This document shows, piece after piece, positions 11,967 to 25,700 of a stretch of 64,000 bases of DNA. A program made the translations under genes and the position numbers. Source of the DNA: Antedon mediterranea (taxonomy: Eukaryota > Echinodermata > Crinoidea > Comatulida > Antedonidae); the NCBI RefSeq assembly GCF_964355755.1, contig NC_092672.1:8432001-8496000 (forward strand), given 5' to 3'. Positions within the stretch are counted from its first letter, which is position 1. Every line of letters begins with the position of its first letter. The notes under the pieces are model-generated. The model made no database searches. It was given only the letters and a program-made list of their open reading frames with translations, and was not told the DNA's origin.

Positions 11967-12646
11967 AATATGTATATTATACTGTACAAGTATTTAGCAT
12001 GATACAATTTTTATAAAACCATGCTAAAGACATGAGAATTTAAGATACATCCTTGGCTATAAGGTCTCATGCTCAGATTACAGGTGTCGTACTGTACTTT
12101 GTTGTAAGCTGTATAGCCAGTTGCGTAACGGCCATGAGCAAACAATGACTAAACCCAGCCCCCCCCCCCCCCCCCCCCGGAGCTTACAAGGGCCCCTGAG
12201 CAAGGCCCAAAGGAAGAAAACAGGCATTAATATAATTTTGAAAAGGGCCAGAGGCCTCCACCTCTGCTCTCTGCACTACGCCACTGTGTATCTGTACTCT
12301 ATCTAGCCTTTTGTATCTTCTATGTATGTAAAATTATAAACAATACAATACTCTCCAAAAACAAGTATGCAAGTACATTGGTGCAACTTTGAGGATAGGG
12401 ACATGTCGTGGGTAAACCACTGTGATCAATTATAGGTCATCTGGTACCAAACAGAAGAATGCGTTCTTTTTTTACCGCCAATTTTCTCATCTTTATTGTT
12501 ACATATGTACTGTATTTACAAAACTACTTTGAAATAGTAGTAGTATTAAAATAGTCCCTTAATTCAAGTTAATCCTAACAACAATGCATTTTTGTTTTGC
12601 TATCTTAAAAGGCAACTCTACATTATGTTGTAGGTTGTAGATTGTA

Positions 12647-12782
12647 TTCTCGTTTAGCGTTTCAATTTTTGTCGGGAGTTTCTTCTGAGCAAGTATTATA
12701 TGTATGAAACAAAGTATATACAATATATATCTTGTTACTAATATTAAGTAGAAACACAGTCTAAAACCTAGACTAATAAATG
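12647..12782. repeat. Dispersed repeat, copy 1 of 3
   Basis: This shares a block ending in AATATTAAGTAGAAACACAG..TCTAAAACCTAGACTAA with copies at about 36424-36604 and 52363-52510 (TCTGGAACCCAGACTAA and TCTAGAACCTATACTAA). Similarity is strongest at the right side. Class unknown. Confidence 0.45.
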
Positions 12783-12839
12783 GATTTATAAAGTGCCTAT
12801 TTTTTGTAAAACCTCTATTAGCGCTGTAGATACATTATT

Positions 12840-12892
12840 ACCAGGGGCGGTCGCAGAACTATTTATAAGGGTGTTGCCTCCGTCCGCCCCTG
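12840..12892. repeat. Short GC-rich inverted repeat
   Basis: CCAGGGGCGGTCGCAG at the left pairs with CGTCCGCCCCTGA at the right, in otherwise AT-rich DNA. GACGGTCCGCCCCTGAT near 4552 looks like an isolated relative of the right end. Confidence 0.5.
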
Positions 12893-14561
12893 ATTACCCC
12901 GGTTATACTGCATAATATACAGAAGTGCCTGTAAATCTGCTTGTACTGTAGCACAAGCATGGTGTTATTAAAAAATGAGTATTGATGAATTAATGTGGTT
13001 CAATTTTTTGCTTAAATAATGAAATTGAGGATTCTCCTCAAATGCTAAATGACTTGAATATAAATAAGTTGTTTATCTTATGTTCATAAATTGAAATGGA
13101 AAATAAACTGAAACTGATAAAGACAGAAGCAAACAAGACAAGCCTTTTAATGGTAAAAACTGCTTTATTTTATTCTTTACATTCATTTATTCTGTACAAT
13201 ACAATTTAACAAATAAATAAATGTGTACATACAAAAAATACACCTAGGCCTGAAATGACAGCAGTGTATGTGTACAAGGAGAGATAGATGGTATGTAGGT
13301 TAGGATTGATAAAAAAAACATTTGCTTGAATTAAAAAAAATAAATGAGATCTCCATATTTGTACATACTTGTTGCCAAATGCTTTAAAAAACCTGGTACT
13401 AAAGACCATTTAATATGTAACAATTTAATTCTACATATGTAGTGTTATGTGTAATTGATAAGTCCATATTACACTAACATTTATAAAATATTGTTGCTTA
13501 TTAAAAAAAAAAAAGCCTATTTAACCCATTGAATCAATCCTAACATCTCAAATACTTATCCTAACATCTCAAATACTATTCGTCAATTTAGATCCTGCAC
13601 AGCAACCAACCATTGGTTAATTTTACACTTTGACCTCAATCTCTGTAACATTTACAGGCCTACTGTAATTGATTCAATTGCAACATTATGATTTTTAGAT
13701 AAGTACATAGTAGTTTTGGTTATATGCAAGACCAAGCCTGAGAGTAAAAATACAAGCGCTGAAACAATGCATACATTAATGCTTGTTTTAAAAAATGTTA
13801 TACATATATAAGGCAAATGTGTATAAATTGCAACAGAAAATGGCATAACAATCATAACTGAAAAATAAATAGTGAATTACTAACTATAAATAGTCATGCT
13901 AATAATAATACTTAAATGCTCTTGATAACTATAATACAGAGAGGCAAATCAAAATTTTTTTCTTTTTATGGTATAAATAATAAATACCTAGTTGTGGAAT
14001 ACCTGCCAGCATATGAAAAGCATTAGGGTCTACACTCATAAATAATTTTGTTGGGAACTCATTTGCAGAAAGGGACCAAATAGGTAGAGTTGGCAGGTGG
14101 AATAACAACATACATGTATACTAAATAGAATAGGAACAAAATACAGTGAATCTTCTAATGTCATGTAATGTTTAAAGCAAGTGTTGTAGAATTCAAGACA
14201 CAAATACTTACAAACAACCATAACCCTTAAAAAGTCTCAAAAAACTTTGGTAAATCGAAGTTGCCTTACAAAAACCTTAGCAACAGCGCCTTCATATAAA
14301 AAAAGAATTTTACTTATCTAAACAAAAACTCCCAAGCTTATATATAAGTTAAGTTTACGAAAATTTTATAAACGTACGTTGATATTATTCACTGTACAGT
14401 ATTGTAGAAAATTTGCCATTTTATAGGATAAATTACAGTAGTAAATGTGTATCTGAAATTGTACATTATTTTCAATATTTATATACCATACAAACATACA
14501 ACAACCAACAAGGGGCCAGCCTTATTGGGGAAATATAATACCAAATAATGCCTTCTACAAA

Positions 14562-14645
14562 GATTAAAGAGACTTTACAGGCAATATATTTTATACAGTA
14601 TCATTATATCACATTTATAAATGCCTGAATAGTCCCTTTAATCTC
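14562..14645. repeat. Hairpin MITE-like repeat
   Basis: AGATTAAAGAGACTTTACAG pairs with the right end, CCTGAATAGTCCCTTTAATC. A diverged direct copy of the left half follows at about 14680-14735. It lies in the presumed DNTTIP1 3' region. Confidence 0.55.
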
Positions 14646-16003
14646 TCTCTTAAACTTGTAGGGCAAGTACAATACTAAATATTCTTTCTACAAAAATTAA
14701 AGGTACTGTGCATGTATTTTATACTACATCTGTGGCATGCCCAGTACATTTAATTTGACCATCTTATTTTGCACAATGTCTATAAAAAAAAATTAATATA
14801 GAGAGAAAACAATTTATAATAGAATATACGTTGTGAAGAAAGTGACTGGAATGTATCAACAATAGAAGTATATTGAATACTAATAATTAATGCATTTAAT
14901 TATCATTTACTTCAATACTCTATTTAATATTCTAAATAAATAAAACATATCAAACATGTAGAATATTTAATATTGTTCAAAATGTAGCCAAGATTATTTT
15001 TTTCATTTCGTTGGTGTGTGTTGGCATCCATCATTCCTATACACCTCATATATTTTTATAAAAAGAAATGAATAAATAATTTCATAAATTCTTTAATAGA
15101 ATAACAAATCTTTAACTCCAATATGTATATCTTTTTGCTGATGCTGTACAATTTTTAAGGGATTTAAATGTTTTAGTTTTTACACTCCAGTCAGTCACAA
15201 CAAACATTTAACAGAATTGCATAAAAACGTGTACACTTATTTTAAATTAACTTGCTCATGTTAACAGTATACAAATTAATATCTTTATTTTAGGCAGTAT
15301 AAAAATATTTGTAGGATTACAAAAAAGCAAGATAATTTAAAAAGTTTCAATAATAATCACTTTATTGTCAATAATGACAAAATAATTATATAGGTTCTTA
15401 AAAGACAATACACCAACACATGGTTAGGCAATGCATACTAAATTATATTAACATAGAATATAAAAGAAAAGGCACAAAAATTAAGCTTGGTTCCCATTAA
15501 GACACAGCAGTACAAGGATACATATAAAACACAAGGATATACACCCAACACAATGATAGATACCACACATAACATGGACACATATACACCAAGTGATTGA
15601 TCATGTGAACGGAGCTTAGTATTCCTCAAAGTACATGTGTGTGCATACTTCCTTGCATTTGTGTCCTAGTGGGAACCAACCTTTACAATGCTATAATTGA
15701 AAAGTAAATAATAGTACAGTCTAAAACATTTACAATTAAATAATTTTAATACATTGCCAAGAAGTATATAATTAGTATGCAATATAACCACTACAGAAAC
15801 TTTTCATAATATCAAAATATATTGTTGCATTTTATTTGTTCAAAATTGTCGTAATATTTTAAGAAGCAAAAGTACAAATGGAAATTTGGATATTTACCCG
15901 CAGCAAATCATGTTACGACTACCTGGCAACTAAAAAGGCCACCTTATAAGGAAATTTGCATATGCTACATTAGCTGAATAAATTAAAAATGGCGTGTATT
16001 ATG

Positions 16004-16106
16004 TAAAGCTCTGTTTACACTATCAAACTAGTTTGACGACAAAAAAATATATGTGCACATCACATTTTGTTGTCACATAAAGTTTGATAGTATAGACAGA
16101 TCTAAG
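16004..16106. mobile_element. MITE family A, short copy
   Basis: Left TAAAGCTCTGTTTACACTAT and right TTTGATAGTATAGACAGATC termini surround a short interior. It lies about 650 bp beyond the DNTTIP1 stop codon, possibly within its 3' UTR. Confidence 0.8.
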
Positions 16107-16142
16107 ACAGTGATAGCAATAATATGTGTATTATATATTCAT

Positions 16143-16163
16143 CATGGAGGAATTACTCCATGG
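16143..16163. repeat. Short hairpin of the CATGGAGG family
   Basis: CATGGAGGAATTACTCCATG forms a perfect short stem. The same motif family recurs at 4653, 25847 and 37901. Confidence 0.5.
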
Positions 16164-16751
16164 TATTCATGTACTGTATAATGCTGTATTTTGATATCTG
16201 GTTACAGTATTTCTTTCAGCAAACTTACAACCACTAATATATACAGTACAACCAAAATTGTAAAAACTTGCATAAACTAGTATGTTGGCTGTACCTAATT
16301 ATCATTCAGCTAATGTAGTAGCTAAAATATCTTATATGCAGGGGCTTCTTGACCACCTTGAATTATGCAAATTATCAAAATCAATTTCTCTGAGCTTAAA
16401 ACGTCAAAATGTGCAAAACATCACAAAAAGTGAAAAAAATGTCACTATATCCACAAAAAATAAGAGACAGTTACTAAATCCAAAGTCAATGTCCTCTGTT
16501 AAGTCGTCTTTACAAAATATGTATAGTGTTATTCACTTTATAAAATATATACTCTAAACAAGCCAATCAAATTTCAAGTTTTCCAGTCCATGTACAAACT
16601 ACGTTCCTTTTACTTTTATACTATAACTTATGGCAATAAATGTACCTTGCAAACTTCTTAAGCTCATTTCAACTTTTCGTGTTAGCATATTTTAACTTTA
16701 AATTGGTTTTGATAATTTGCATAACAGGTGCTATATAGGCATTTGTAACTA

Positions 16752-19700
16752 TCAATCCCCAGGTGTACTGTCTGTACGATGCATCTCCATAAATTTGCGC
16801 ATCTTCTGTAGTATGTGTTCCGGAACTACAAACGACTTTAGTTCATGTAGTAAAAGACTGGTATTTCTGTAAAAGTATAAAACAGTACTATAAAGCTCTG
16901 TCCACACTAGTTTGACAACAAAAGTGTGATATGCCCAAATATGGTCGTGATATGACATCATCATGTCCATATGGGTACATCACATGTTTTTGTCACATAA
17001 AGTTGATAGTGTAGACAGAGCTTAATACAATGTGATGATACCCTTCAATCCTAAGTATTTCACTTACGTACTTAAGGATTTCCCTTGAGTCGTATTCACT
17101 TAAGGATTTCCCTTGAGTCGTATTCACTTTGATCGGCGACTTTTTACAAACATTTCCTTAGTCTATCAGTGTGAATGGACATTTTATACGGACATATCTC
17201 CAATTGTATATTTGCAGGATTAGCCTATTATTTGCTATTAAATTACTATCATTATAATCATGATGTGATCAAGCAATGATAATGCCGTTTTTTGTACGTT
17301 ATTACGTGCCAACATAATAATGCACCCTGTTCATTGAGAGATTAAATTTCCACCAATCAGCTTGATTTGATTAATATGAATGAGTTCTAATTATATGGTA
17401 TATACCACTGATTGTTATGTTTAGTTTTCCCACATTATTTTATAATTTGATTTTTTTGGATAAATTTGCTAGTTCATAAGCACCTCACTGATATTGTTGA
17501 TTATGATCTACTTGGTAATGTTTATCTTTATGTGAAAGTTTTGATATGAGAGCGTTTTAAAAGTTTCAATTGCTATTTATATTGTTATCTTACCTGTAAT
17601 CTGGTGTTTGTGATAACTCTAGAATGTCTTCTTTAATCATTAAGTAGGCCTTACCACCCGTAGCAGGCATTAATCTATTATCATACAACCATTGTTTGTC
17701 ATCTTGATCACCGGAATACTGTCAACCAAAATATATCATACAATTTAAGTGAATGAAAAAACCCCTTTAGAGATAGATTGACAAAGAAATGAAAGCACTC
17801 AGAAAGTGAGTGAAGTATTTGGCAAAAATATTGCCATAAGAGAGCGCATGTTGATATTTCGGCCCATGTTAAAAGAATGCAAAGTTTTCTTTACTTTTAT
17901 TTGTGAAGTTATTAATGAACCAAATTTCTTGAATTTCAATAGGCATGTTCTGTAAGTGTATACCTATTTACACCGAAATATTCAGTATAATATCTTGATA
18001 ATTGTAGGGGCTATCATGCTAACGAACAAAGCAAGTACTATACAAAATTCTTTGTGTTTATAGATCAATACATTTACTAATGTACTTCTATACAATATTA
18101 TTATATTTAGCAGTATTATTTCAGTTACCAACCTTAAATACATTCGGATGCTTCATATACAACCTGCCCCTTGTTGCACCTAAACCAAGTGCTCTAGATA
18201 AGAAGAAAATATGGAAACTTAACTTATACTGTACAAAATACCCAACTACCGCTCGGCTATTTGATTCTTATAGTACAAGTAACTTCACTTTTACTTTATA
18301 TAGTGTAAATACATAACAGAAAACAAAATTATAACTAACTTATTAGCCTTTGCTCCCATCACAAACTCTGTCTCTGTTGTAAGACGATTTGGGTTCCATT
18401 TTGGTCCTTCCCGCTTCACTGGTTCATTCTTGACCTTTGCAGGTCGAGTGGGTCTTGATATATTTATGTCATCTGAATTCTCATAATCTTGATGATGCAA
18501 AGGCGGCCTACCTTTTCTCTGAAAAATTTATAATTTCAAAGTAAATTTATTTAACATTTAATAATTGTACAATATTTATAAGATTAAGGTTGGGCAGAAA
18601 AAGAAAGCTGTGAGGCAACTACAGATGTATGGCCTTATGGTTGTCATTTTTCATATTATTCTTCAATTTGTCTTCTATCAGTTGATCACTTGGTTGGTTG
18701 ATCTAGTTTTAGAATTTTAAATTTTCTTATGTGATGGGTACTTTTTGTATAAATCTGTCATCTTCTAATTTCATATAGTCACAGAAATAGTGGGAAATCC
18801 ACATCCTGCCTGAAGAGACTGTAACAATTGGTGTCTCACCATTCATTGTGAAAACAGGATAGTATTTAATTTTAGTGATTAATATGTTATTTTACACTTT
18901 AGGTACCCAATATGCAATTTGCAATCATTTCAATTTTTTGAAATGTTTAACATTAAAACTATAGATATTTTAAAAGTAAAGATCTTATAAAACATTAGAT
19001 TAAATAAACAAAAAATAAATTAAAAGTTGTTAGTACCTTTCTTACCTTTCTCGTGGTAACTGACGGCGTAGGGCGCATAGAAAATGTTCCACTCTCAATG
19101 TTTTCATCTCTCTAAAAAAAAAAATACCAGAAAAAAAAAACAGTTTTAAAACCTAGTTGATATTTCTATGACCATTTTTAATATAGAATTTGATTTTCAA
19201 TATATAAAGCTCTGTGTACATTATCAAACTTTATGTGATTTTCCCATATATGGACATGACATATCACTACCATATTTGGGTTCATAGAATCTACCATTAT
19301 CTGGTGTGTAGGGGTGTTTTATAAAGTTTTATATATTCAAGTTGTAGCTCTCTTTTCGGAGAGAATAGGCCAATGTTGGTTTATCCAGGTAAGCTAATAG
19401 ACTACCAACGCCACTTTTGGTTTATGTAATTTGGGCACATCAGACTTTCTTTGTCACATAAAGTTTGATAGTAGAGAGGTTTCGCAACCATACGATAACG
19501 AAAACGATCAGTCATACATTTGTGAAACTTTTGAGCTGATCCCCATTTCATATTCGTAAAGCGTATTCGTGTTGACAAATATCACCAGTCATATTCGTAA
19601 CTACAGAACGAGTATAGTTTTTGATCTATTTTGCACATTTTGCATTTGAATTAGGAATGATTCATGATTATAATATAATTATAGATTTATTGAAAGTAAT

Positions 19701-22700
19701 TTACTAAAGTAATTTACTAAAATGCCAGGTCAATTTAGATAAATAGCAGTTTTTAAAGTCCTCACTCGCTTTGATGTTACGCTAGGCCTAGGCAGCCAAG
19801 CACCAAGCAACACGTACCTGCGCTGTGCTCAAATTTACCGCAGTCATATTTTGGACGCGACTCAATATTTCGTTGCCATGCGAAACAGATTTTTTTTATG
19901 GCTTACAAAAACAAATACGTGTTCGCGACGTATCCGTTTTCGTTATCGTATTCGTAAGATTGCAAAACCTCTCTACTATTAAACTTTATGTGACAAAGAA
20001 AGTCTGATGTGCCCAAATTACATAAACCAAAAGTGGCGTTGATAGTCTATATGTGCTAGCTTACCTGGATAAACCAACATTGGCCTATTCTCTCCGAAAA
20101 GAGAGCTACAACTTGAATATATAAAACTTTATAAAACACCCCTACACATCAGATAATGGTAGATTCTATGAACCCAAATATGGTAGTGATATGTCATGTC
20201 CATATATGGGCAAATCACATAAAGTTTGATAATGTAGACAGAGCTTTACAAACCTCATCTGCTCTGTATGAGCTGCATGTCCTTCCAGCATCACTGCCAG
20301 CATAGCTAGCTGCAGATCCTGCTATAGCCAGCCAGTCTAATCGAGATTCTTGTGTGAATGCAACGTCTGAGGGAGGGTTGAAAATTTCTTTGGCCTGGTA
20401 ATACAAGAAAATATTACAAGACAATAGTACAAAATAATGATTTTATGAACTAGCAAGTTTATTGAACGATTTGTTATACTCTTTTATACTATTTCTGGAC
20501 AAAGTCACACACTGTGTAAACTACCATTTAAAGTTTTGAAATTAATTCAATAACATAAACACAAATTTATCTTAATATTCTCATTAATATTTATTAATAA
20601 AACTGACTGATTCATATCGAAAAAATGTTAATTTTCAGATGTCATAGTTATTGTAAGATTAAGTTTTAATATGTTAGTTTCAGTTTCGTTGAAATACATC
20701 ATAAAATATTATTTTAATACAACTTAAATTATCCCTTTTAAAACTATGTATTATTAATTGTATTGTCAATTGAATTATTGTTAACATCATTTTCCCTCGT
20801 TTCAATTTACAAATATTTCTAATTTAATAATCTTTATATTATTAACTCAATTGAATGTAACGGTTTTTGTGATAGAAAAACTGAAGTTATAAAGTACTCT
20901 GGTATCACTGTATAGAGATAGTTTGGCCAACTATATTTGAGGCTTAGGGAGTGGAGTAAAAGAGATACAAGTACAAAACTAGCTTCTAGGCCAGGATTGA
21001 ACCCTGAACCATAACCACCATGCTACAGCTCCTCTACATTATGATTTTATTATGACTTTCAAGTTATTAGCGAAGTTGCTATAGATTCCATTCTGAAGTT
21101 CGGTCTATACTATCAAACTAGTTTGACAAAAAAAGTGTGCCCAAATATGGTAGTGATATGCCCAAATATATTATAGTGATATGACGTCATCGTGTCCATA
21201 TATTGGCACATCAAAGTTTTTGACATCACATAAAGTTTGTTAGTGTAGACAGAGCTTTACATTTTTGTTGTCATCATCACCATCATCAGATATATCTATA
21301 TTGAAATATTGAAATAAAACATGTTTGAACTCACAGCATCTAAACAATCTTTTAATACAATAACCAAATGCTCATCATTTACAGATTCTTGCCCATAATT
21401 ATCTCGTATATTCTGAACTGCCAACTGGAAGAACTGTAAAATATCAAGCAATAATTAAATACTACTTCTTATTCCCTATACTCCTGGTCTACAGCATTTA
21501 TTTATACAGCAAATATACCAGCGGCCCAAAGTACATAAATAATAATTACAAAAATTAGGTGCAAAATGAATTTTATTTTTAATGCACAACAAATAAATTT
21601 TAGACATATTTTCAATTAAAATAATATTTCTGAAAGAAAATTAATTTACTTATTTTCAGAAGGGAAATTATAAAAAACAACTTTTAATAAATCCTGACGT
21701 AAATTCATTGTAGAATGGGCAAATTAACAGAAAGTATTATAATGTAACTTGAAACATTTTAAATACCAATTATTTCTTCCAATGGTTTTAAATATCCCTT
21801 TAATTTACTGTTTGTCTTAAAGATGTATTGTCCTCCTGAAAATAATTTTTTAACATTTTTTTGTTGAATATACCATTTTAATGTTACATAATAGTTATTG
21901 ACTTCGACCAAAAATTGGATCCAAAAAAAATGTATTTACCTGAAAAAACTGGAATTTAAAGCAAAAAATGGTCAAATTGGCGGCCAGCCAATGAATTTTT
22001 GGTTGAATTTAACCATGTTTTTGGGGGACAATACATCTTTAAAGTTTGTGAGAAATTTATAATTCAGAAATGAAGGTGCAAGTGTATTGAATATGTTTGT
22101 TTTGTGACAATTCAAGATAGTACATTTTTTTTAATTTTTTTATTTTGTGTTTTATAGAAATAAACTACTAAGTAAAACTTTTTCAAGTTTTCACCACAAT
22201 CAATTTTCTACAATTTAAAATAAAAGGTTTGACCTTTAGACCTAGATTTGTCTACCCATTACATATCTAAATAAATAATCTAAATTAAAATGTGTATGCT
22301 GTGAAGCAGGCCTTAGGTTTTCTGAGCCAACTCATGTAGGGTACTGGCTTAAGCTTGTCATGTTTAACTATGATAGTTGTTATCAGTACAGTGCTAGAAT
22401 TTGTACAAATGCCAATGTTCTTCCTAATCTCTCACCTACCGTACTCAGGAAATGTTATCAATTAAACCAGTTGATGGAAAAATAAATGATTTCACATTTA
22501 CTCTAAATCATTTTTTTTTTAAATCATAAACAAGCAAAATTTTAAATTTTATTTATTTTTTCTTTTTTTTTCTTTTTCTGTAAACTAGTAATTAGTATTA
22601 ATTTGTTTTTTTCAAGGTCAATGTTATGTGTGTGTACAAAGAAAAAATAAAAACAAACGAGGAGAAATGGATCGTACTAATCGTTAACAGCACTGTACCT

Positions 22701-25700
22701 GAATATAATGTTGAAATACTTTTTCTATATCTTCATTTATCTTCTTCTGAAGAGCTCGTCGTAATAAATTTAAAGTTGTGACTGGATTAAAACTTCCACC
22801 AGACCTTCAACGACAATAAATATCTTTGTAATTGGCATACATTAAAAAAATACAGTGTTTATAAAATTAAAACTTTACAGAAACTAAAAGTCGTGGTTTT
22901 GTAAGGCCCAACCCACTTGCACAGGAAATTGAGTTGGGGAGTTTTCTTTTCAAAGTTCCCTCAGAAATGTAAAATAAATAGATACAGGAAATCCAAATCA
23001 ATGGGTTTATCTGTGGCTGCGGCATGATCAAGTCCTCGCCCCTTAACAGACACCACACGATGCAGAGACTATGTACAACATAGTACAATAATGTTGGTAT
23101 TTGTAGCAGCAAGACATAAGATCAAAAGACTGTTACAAGTTCCTATCTTGGCAAGGCGAGCTCAGTGTCCTGTTGTTAGATTGCCTTAGCAGTGGTGTCC
23201 TCCAAAACATACAGTATTTACTCTTGTTTGTTTCACCCCAAAGAACCCTGTTGTTAGATTGCTACCTTAGTAGTGGTGTTCTACTGTATTCAAAATATTC
23301 AAAACTCAAATTATCTGTATTATATTTCCAACGAAAAAGCATTCACATTTGTTATTAATTAATTCATATAAATTTGTTAAATTATCATATAAATCATAAT
23401 GTATTGAATACCTTGTTGTATATGCTTGTCCTGGCTTTCGTACAAGTCTGTGATGTTTATTTGGTGGAAATGTGTTCAACGTCTGAGAAAATGGATTTCG
23501 CTGTCAAATAAAATATGTTAATTTTAGAATAATAATTTATTCGTTTCACTCTTTTAGAACAGAGGGACACTCTTCTATAGAAGGGGTTTTACAGCATACA
23601 AATATTTACAAGGTAATAATGATTTAAAAGTACTATTTTAAACATGATGAAAAACACAATAATTAAAAGAAATTGTCATAACAAATCACTATCACTTTGT
23701 TTAATATATTAATAATGTTTCTGTAGTGGATAGGTGGTGTTTTAGGGTAGAATATATTTGGTATATTATTTGGTCATTTAGGTATACCTCATAACAGATA
23801 AGTTTAGTGTAAAACATTTATTAAAATTCACATGGTTAATATGCTTTTTAGGTATAAATAAGGTTTATGTACTTCAGTATTTTAGGTACTGAATATTCAA
23901 CATCTGTATAGCTAATTTAGGTCTAGCAGTACAGGTTGTGTAAAAACAGTACTTAAAATTTGCATAATGGAATGAATGGACACACTAGTAGAATTCTTTG
24001 CAAGCAGAACTTGGTGAGAGACATCTACAGTAGGTAAGCCACATAGAAGTAGTTTAGTCTGAGAACTTGTTTAGGATGTATAATGGTAGTGTTTGTTGGA
24101 AGAATTCTGTTATTGCTTTAATAGGCAAAGGATTTATTGTACCAGTTTGTCAACAATATCCAGTTTTAGTACAGTAAATAATGCAGTCCAAATCAGTTCC
24201 AAGTTGTTGTGTTCATCCAATGTAAGTCAGCCATTTTATTTTTCATTTAGTGTACACTGTATATCAAGGTACAGTATACAGTACTGTAGTACAGTACAGA
24301 ACTTAAGCGCATATAATATGGCTAGAAGATTTACTTATGTTTAGATAACTTTAATTTATTATTTCTCTAGGAAATAAGAGACACTTAATAATAAACAAAA
24401 ACAGACAAACAAAAGCAACATTTTAACTGTCTAGTCAAACATTTTTTAGCTGTGTCCAGTTTACTTGGTGAGAAGTGAGTAGGGCTAAAACTAGCTCTAG
24501 TTCACACAGCTCCTGTCGTGAATGAGTACATGGGGAGAAGTTATTAACTTAATTTGTTTGTTTTTTTTTAAATGTTTTCCTAATAATATAGCTTTTGCTG
24601 TCTACCATTAACCAATGATTTCCACTTTATTGGCATCAATTTCTTTTTTGATTTTAAATGCTTTAAATAATACTTTTAAGCAATACACACCCATATTTTT
24701 TTAAACTGAAATATTACTGGTGAAAGCAAAGGAACACCAAAATACTACACCATGCCCCTTTGGGTTACTGTACATTTCCTTTCAATACAGCTTTACACTC
24801 GGTTAAGCAAGTGAGTGGTTAAGACAGTGGAACCATAATTGCATAGCCATAATTTAACATTGGTAAGGATTTGAGATGAGTAGGGGTACTAGTACAGTAC
24901 ATAACAGCCACTGATCATAACTGGGCCCTCTGTGAGACCAGTCTTTGACTGAAGAGATTGCCCAGTATAAATAAATATTAACGAACAAACACTGCATACA
25001 GTACATACTATACAAGCATGTATGGGTTTTCCAGGTACTAGACTACTAAACATGGATACGTACTATACTCTCGGTCAGACTAGATCGTTTTTCTTGAAAT
25101 CTGTCTGCAATATTGCTTATGTTACTGTTTGCTCCACCATTCCGGCAACATGTTGTAGACGCAGGCCTAAAAGAAAAAAAAACAGTTTTACCTTTATTGT
25201 ATTGTTATCTACAACTTAATATGTTAGCAAGTTACTTTACATTGTCAAATTTTATTAGTATACTGTACTTATCAATTTATCCAGGATATGGTATACAGTA
25301 TAAAACATATTCTCATTAGTTAGTACTGTAGGTGACAATTGTTGCTCATAAAGAGTTTAACAATTTTCAAATAAATCAATTAAAAATTGATTTAACTTTA
25401 GGCATTAAAAAAGTAAATTCATTAGTGCATTGTAAAGTTAATTGTCCAGTGTTGTCCACTTTTCCATGATAACTACAGGTAAGAGTAAGAATGAGCACAC
25501 TGCATACATGTTTTAACACTGGCACACCAAACGCCTACAGTACAATACCCTATGCAGTGGGACACGCCTACAGTACAGTACCCTATGCAGTGGGACACGC
25601 CTACAGTACAATACCCTATGCAGTGGGACACGCCTACAGTACAGTACCCTATGCAGTGGGACACGCCTACAGTACAATACCCTATGCAGTGGGACACGCC

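Larger units (their letters stand above)
11967..16751. other. Convergent 3' intergenic region of MRM1 and DNTTIP1
   Basis: The interval between the two facing stop codons should hold both 3' UTRs. A plus-strand AATAAA at about 13101 and minus-strand AATAAA signals (for example about 13165, 15361 and 15830) are possible polyadenylation signals; which are used cannot be told. A C-homopolymer is at about 12160-12178. The remaining sequence is AT-rich with small MITEs and dispersed repeats listed separately. No exon was recognised. Confidence 0.5.
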
